The notes under the pieces: model-generated
The model's database searches: none
What the model was told of the DNA's origin: nothing
What the model saw: only the letters and a program-made list of their open reading frames with translations
Assembly: GCF_024506395.1 (NCBI RefSeq)
Contig: NZ_JANIBO010000001.1
Span: 434,001 to 498,000, forward strand
Direction: 5' to 3'
DNA length: 64,000 bases
From: Cetobacterium sp. NK01
GTDB taxonomy: Bacteria; Fusobacteriota; Fusobacteriia; Fusobacteriales; Fusobacteriaceae
In this document: in pieces, positions 61,846 through 64,000 of the stretch
Position numbering within the stretch: the first letter of the stretch is position 1
Layout of the letters: every line of letters begins with the position of its first letter
Program-made: the position numbers and the translations under genes

Positions 61846-63175
61846 CTTGCCTCCTTATGATTAGCTTAATTCCTTTTTTATCTTTTTCACTCTTAAAGTT
61901 TTCACTTTTCTTTACTCCTGAAGCCCAAACAATTTCGTTACTTTTTACCACTAAAGGTATTTCTCCCCTCAAATCTTTTGGAACTTTTTCATTTATAAAA
62001 ATTTCTTTTAGTTTTTTATAAGATTTCATTCCCAAAGGTTTTATCTTATCCCCGTCCTTTCTTGTTCTAATCTCTACAGTATCACCTATTTTCAAATTTG
62101 TTAAAAATTCATATTTATTGAAACTTTTATCACTTTCAAAAGCTTCTATAATATAACCATTAAAGTTTACTTTAAATGGTATTTTTTCTATAATAGGTTC
62201 ACTAATATGTTCTAAATTATACCTTTTTTCCTTTTCAATCCAAATATTTTTATATTGCTTTTTTAAAACAAAATTTTTTTCTAATTTTAAAGTCTTACTT
62301 CCATTACTATTCAATAATTTTATTATATTTCCTATTTTTTCTCTTGAAGCTTCTAATTTATATTTTTTTAAATATTCATTAATTATTTTTCGTTGAATAT
62401 AAGCTTTTTCACTTTTTATTAGTTCTATATTTAAAGTCCATTTATTATCTATAAATTCTTCATATCTTTCTAAATAAACTTTTAAAATTTCATTTGCTTC
62501 TTTAATTTCTGTAATTAGTCCATAAATTTTATCTTTAAAATTCCTATTGTATCTTTTTTCTATCCAAGGTATCAAATCTAATCTTATACTATTTCTTGTA
62601 AAATCATTTTCAAAATTTGTTTCATCAATTCTATATTTAATTTCATTTTTATCTAAAAATCTTAATATTTCTTCTTTATATATTTCATTAATAGGTCTAA
62701 TTATATTTTCTCTATTTGGAATTCCTTCAAGACCTTCTAGAGATGAACCTCTAATAAGTCTAAATAAAAAGTTTTCGATTTGATCATCTAAATTGTGAGC
62801 TATCGCTATTTTATTACTTGAAGTTTTTTCTGATACTTCTTTAAAAAAATCATACCTTATAATTCTTCCAGCTTCTTCTAATCCTATATTTTTCTCTTTA
62901 GCAATCTCTTCAATAGAGGCTCTTTTAACAAAAGTTGGAATACCAAATTTTTCTCCACACTGTACACTAAATTTTTCATCTGTATCTGAATTATTTCCTC
63001 TTAACAAATGATTAATATGAGCTAAAATAATTTCAAATTTTATCTCTTTTTTAGCATAATTAAGAGCTTCTAATAAAAATACTGAATCTGGTCCTCCTGA
63101 AAAACCAAGAATTATTTTATCTCCATCTTCTATTAATTTTTCATTTTTAATTTTTTTTAATATTTTATCTAACAT
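61835..63175 (-). CDS. tilS: tRNA(Ile)-lysidine synthetase
   Basis: A 446-residue enzyme that changes C34 of tRNA-Ile2 to lysidine so that AUA is read as Ile, essential in an AT-rich genome where ATA is frequent. The PP-loop is LGFSGGPDSVFLL. AHNLDDQIENFLFRLIRGSSLEGL is also typical, and the C-terminal TilS domain has RKDGDKIKPLGMKSYKKLKEIFINEKVP. ATG at 63175 has AAGGA 7 nt upstream; an upstream TTG at 63190 is less likely. Confidence 0.95.
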   Translation of the reverse strand: MLDKILKKIKNEKLIEDGDKIILGFSGGPDSVFLLEALNYAKKEIKFEIILAHINHLLRGNNSDTDEKFSVQCGEKFGIPTFVKRASIEEIAKEKNIGLEEAGRIIRYDFFKEVSEKTSSNKIAIAHNLDDQIENFLFRLIRGSSLEGLEGIPNRENIIRPINEIYKEEILRFLDKNEIKYRIDETNFENDFTRNSIRLDLIPWIEKRYNRNFKDKIYGLITEIKEANEILKVYLERYEEFIDNKWTLNIELIKSEKAYIQRKIINEYLKKYKLEASREKIGNIIKLLNSNGSKTLKLEKNFVLKKQYKNIWIEKEKRYNLEHISEPIIEKIPFKVNFNGYIIEAFESDKSFNKYEFLTNLKIGDTVEIRTRKDGDKIKPLGMKSYKKLKEIFINEKVPKDLRGEIPLVVKSNEIVWASGVKKSENFKSEKDKKGIKLIIRRQDEE

Positions 63176-63206
63176 AACTTTATCCTTCAAAACAGCATTT
63201 TATAGA

Positions 63207-63235
63207 ATTATACCATATAGAGCCTCTTTTTAAAA
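63207..63235 (-). promoter_or_regulatory. extended -10 promoter candidate for tilS-ftsH
   Basis: On the minus strand TGG precedes TATAAT (63207-63212); a weak TTTTAA (63230-63235) lies 17 nt upstream. Confidence 0.5.
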
Positions 63236-63258
63236 CTCTTTTTACCTCTTATTTTTTA

Positions 63259-64000
63259 TTAAAAAATTTCTATTTTTATTTTTTTATTTGAATAGTCAAA
63301 AAATATTTCTATCTCTTTCTTTTCATTTTTTATCACATCATAACTAAACTTTTCAAACTCTGTTTTTTTATATCCCTCTCTCACTGAAGAATATTTTTTC
63401 CCTACAATAATATCATTATACTTATCTTTATTTTTATGAGATATAAACCACTCTGGATATAATCCTGGTTTTCCCAAAAGTAAATAATCTAATTTTAAGT
63501 ACTCTATAAAAATTTCTATTTTATCAAATTTCTGTTTTTCAAAAAATTTAACTAAATGATTAAAAATCCCAACCGTTTTATGCCCTATACCTAACAGTTT
63601 ATTATCATAATAATACTTTGAAATATCCTCAAAAAAATCAAATGGTCTATTATAATAATTTTCAATTATATATTTTACTGAATTTTTAAACTTCTCTGAG
63701 TTATAATAATAATCTAACATCTTTTCAATATTTTTTAATTTTATTAATTCCTCGTATTTTATAAAACAATTCGAAAGTACTTCATAAGGTGGAAATTCTA
63801 TATATTTATACTCATATTTTTCAATCTCTCTTGATATTTTAGTTCCACTTAGTATCTTTAAAAAACCAAGTTGAATCATCTCTGATTCTAAATCATAAAC
63901 ATAATCGAAAGAATCTTTAAAACTTTCATATGTATCATAAGGTAATCCTGCTATTAAGTCCACATGTAAATGAATATTTTTAGATATTGCTTTTATGTTT
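63259..64000 (-). CDS. B12-binding/radical-SAM protein, C-terminal part (DUF4080-like)
   Basis: The reading frame enters from the right edge (HLHVDLIAGLPYDTYESF is an internal radical-SAM segment) and ends at 63259, giving about 246 residues. The DLIAGLPYDT motif is typical of B12-dependent radical-SAM barrels of the MiaB/HemN-like group, and the rest looks like the DUF4080 C-terminal region. The iron-sulfur CxxxCxxC motif and any cobalamin domain lie outside the window. GTG at 63963 is not a true start. Substrate unknown. Confidence 0.78.
   Translation of the reverse strand, partial: NIKAISKNIHLHVDLIAGLPYDTYESFKDSFDYVYDLESEMIQLGFLKILSGTKISREIEKYEYKYIEFPPYEVLSNCFIKYEELIKLKNIEKMLDYYYNSEKFKNSVKYIIENYYNRPFDFFEDISKYYYDNKLLGIGHKTVGIFNHLVKFFEKQKFDKIEIFIEYLKLDYLLLGKPGLYPEWFISHKNKDKYNDIIVGKKYSSVREGYKKTEFEKFSYDVIKNEKKEIEIFFDYSNKKIKIEIF

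Noticed and set aside
1-64000. tRNA, rRNA, CRISPR, insertion sequence or prophage
   Set aside because: No cloverleaf, repeat array, transposase or phage gene was recognised on either strand by eye.

Overview
The window looks like a chromosomal segment of a low-GC, diderm, anaerobic bacterium of the Fusobacteria (Fusobacteriaceae; Fusobacterium, Cetobacterium, Ilyobacter and Propionigenium types fit best, and the genus cannot be settled from sequence alone). Codon and base use is strongly AT-rich throughout. Outer-membrane functions (MlaA lipoprotein, a type Vd patatin autotransporter, a KdsC-like Kdo-8-P phosphatase) occur beside gene orders and families usual in Firmicutes (rsgA-rpe, pgpH-ybeY-dgkA, PepV, CvfB, a SigH-like sigma factor). 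No rRNA, tRNA, insertion sequence, prophage or CRISPR array was seen. The window is mostly ordinary, densely packed core genome.

Layout. 1-815: 3' part missing of rsmA, then hpt, both on minus. 977-5577: plus operon of a PASTA protein, rsgA, rpe, a MarR-type regulator and rqcH; the L,D-transpeptidase at 5645 follows. 6308-11615: minus operon for an ABC importer (DUF3798 binding protein, double ATPase, two permeases, a small membrane-anchored protein). 11846-16978: minus run of trmH-type methyltransferase, HAD phosphatase, exported hydrolase, mlaA and pepV. 17141-20360: potD-like lipoprotein, a solitary dnaN and corA. 20389-22860: an EF-G paralogue and HU. 23017-27556: amiD-like amidase, then an FMN riboswitch and ribH-ribD-ribE-ribBA. 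27588-30492: DUF896 gene, asnS, an esterase and a small lipoprotein on minus. 30673-34241: aroA and a patatin autotransporter. 34251-37247: SigH-like sigma factor and the YjjI/YjjW glycyl-radical pair. 37467-44438: fhs, an AIR-synthase-like gene, rsmB, an O-methyltransferase, an MBL hydrolase and a thioredoxin-reductase-like flavoprotein. 44481-48330: type III glutamine synthetase, IclR regulator, CvfB. 48805-49682: split lysine exporter. 49713-57004: minus operon of a JAMM-DinG helicase, PgpH, YbeY, a DgkA-PAP2 fusion and a lipase. 57272-64000: rpsT, kdsC, yibE, rpsO, ftsH, tilS and a partial radical-SAM gene.

Most transcription units have recognisable sigma-70 type promoters (TTGACA-like, 17-18 nt, TATAAT-like), and convergent units are usually divided by hairpin terminators that serve both strands and often overlap stop codons.

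Observations most worth a second look: rsgA can be full length only if it starts at ATT (1693); the PASTA protein occupies the position that the PASTA kinase PrkC holds in Firmicutes but has no kinase domain; a JAMM/RadC-like domain is fused to a DinG helicase; the EF-G paralogue carries NKMN instead of NKxD; the thioredoxin-reductase-like protein has CATC but lacks the NADPH motifs; and undecaprenol kinase is fused to a PAP2 phosphatase.
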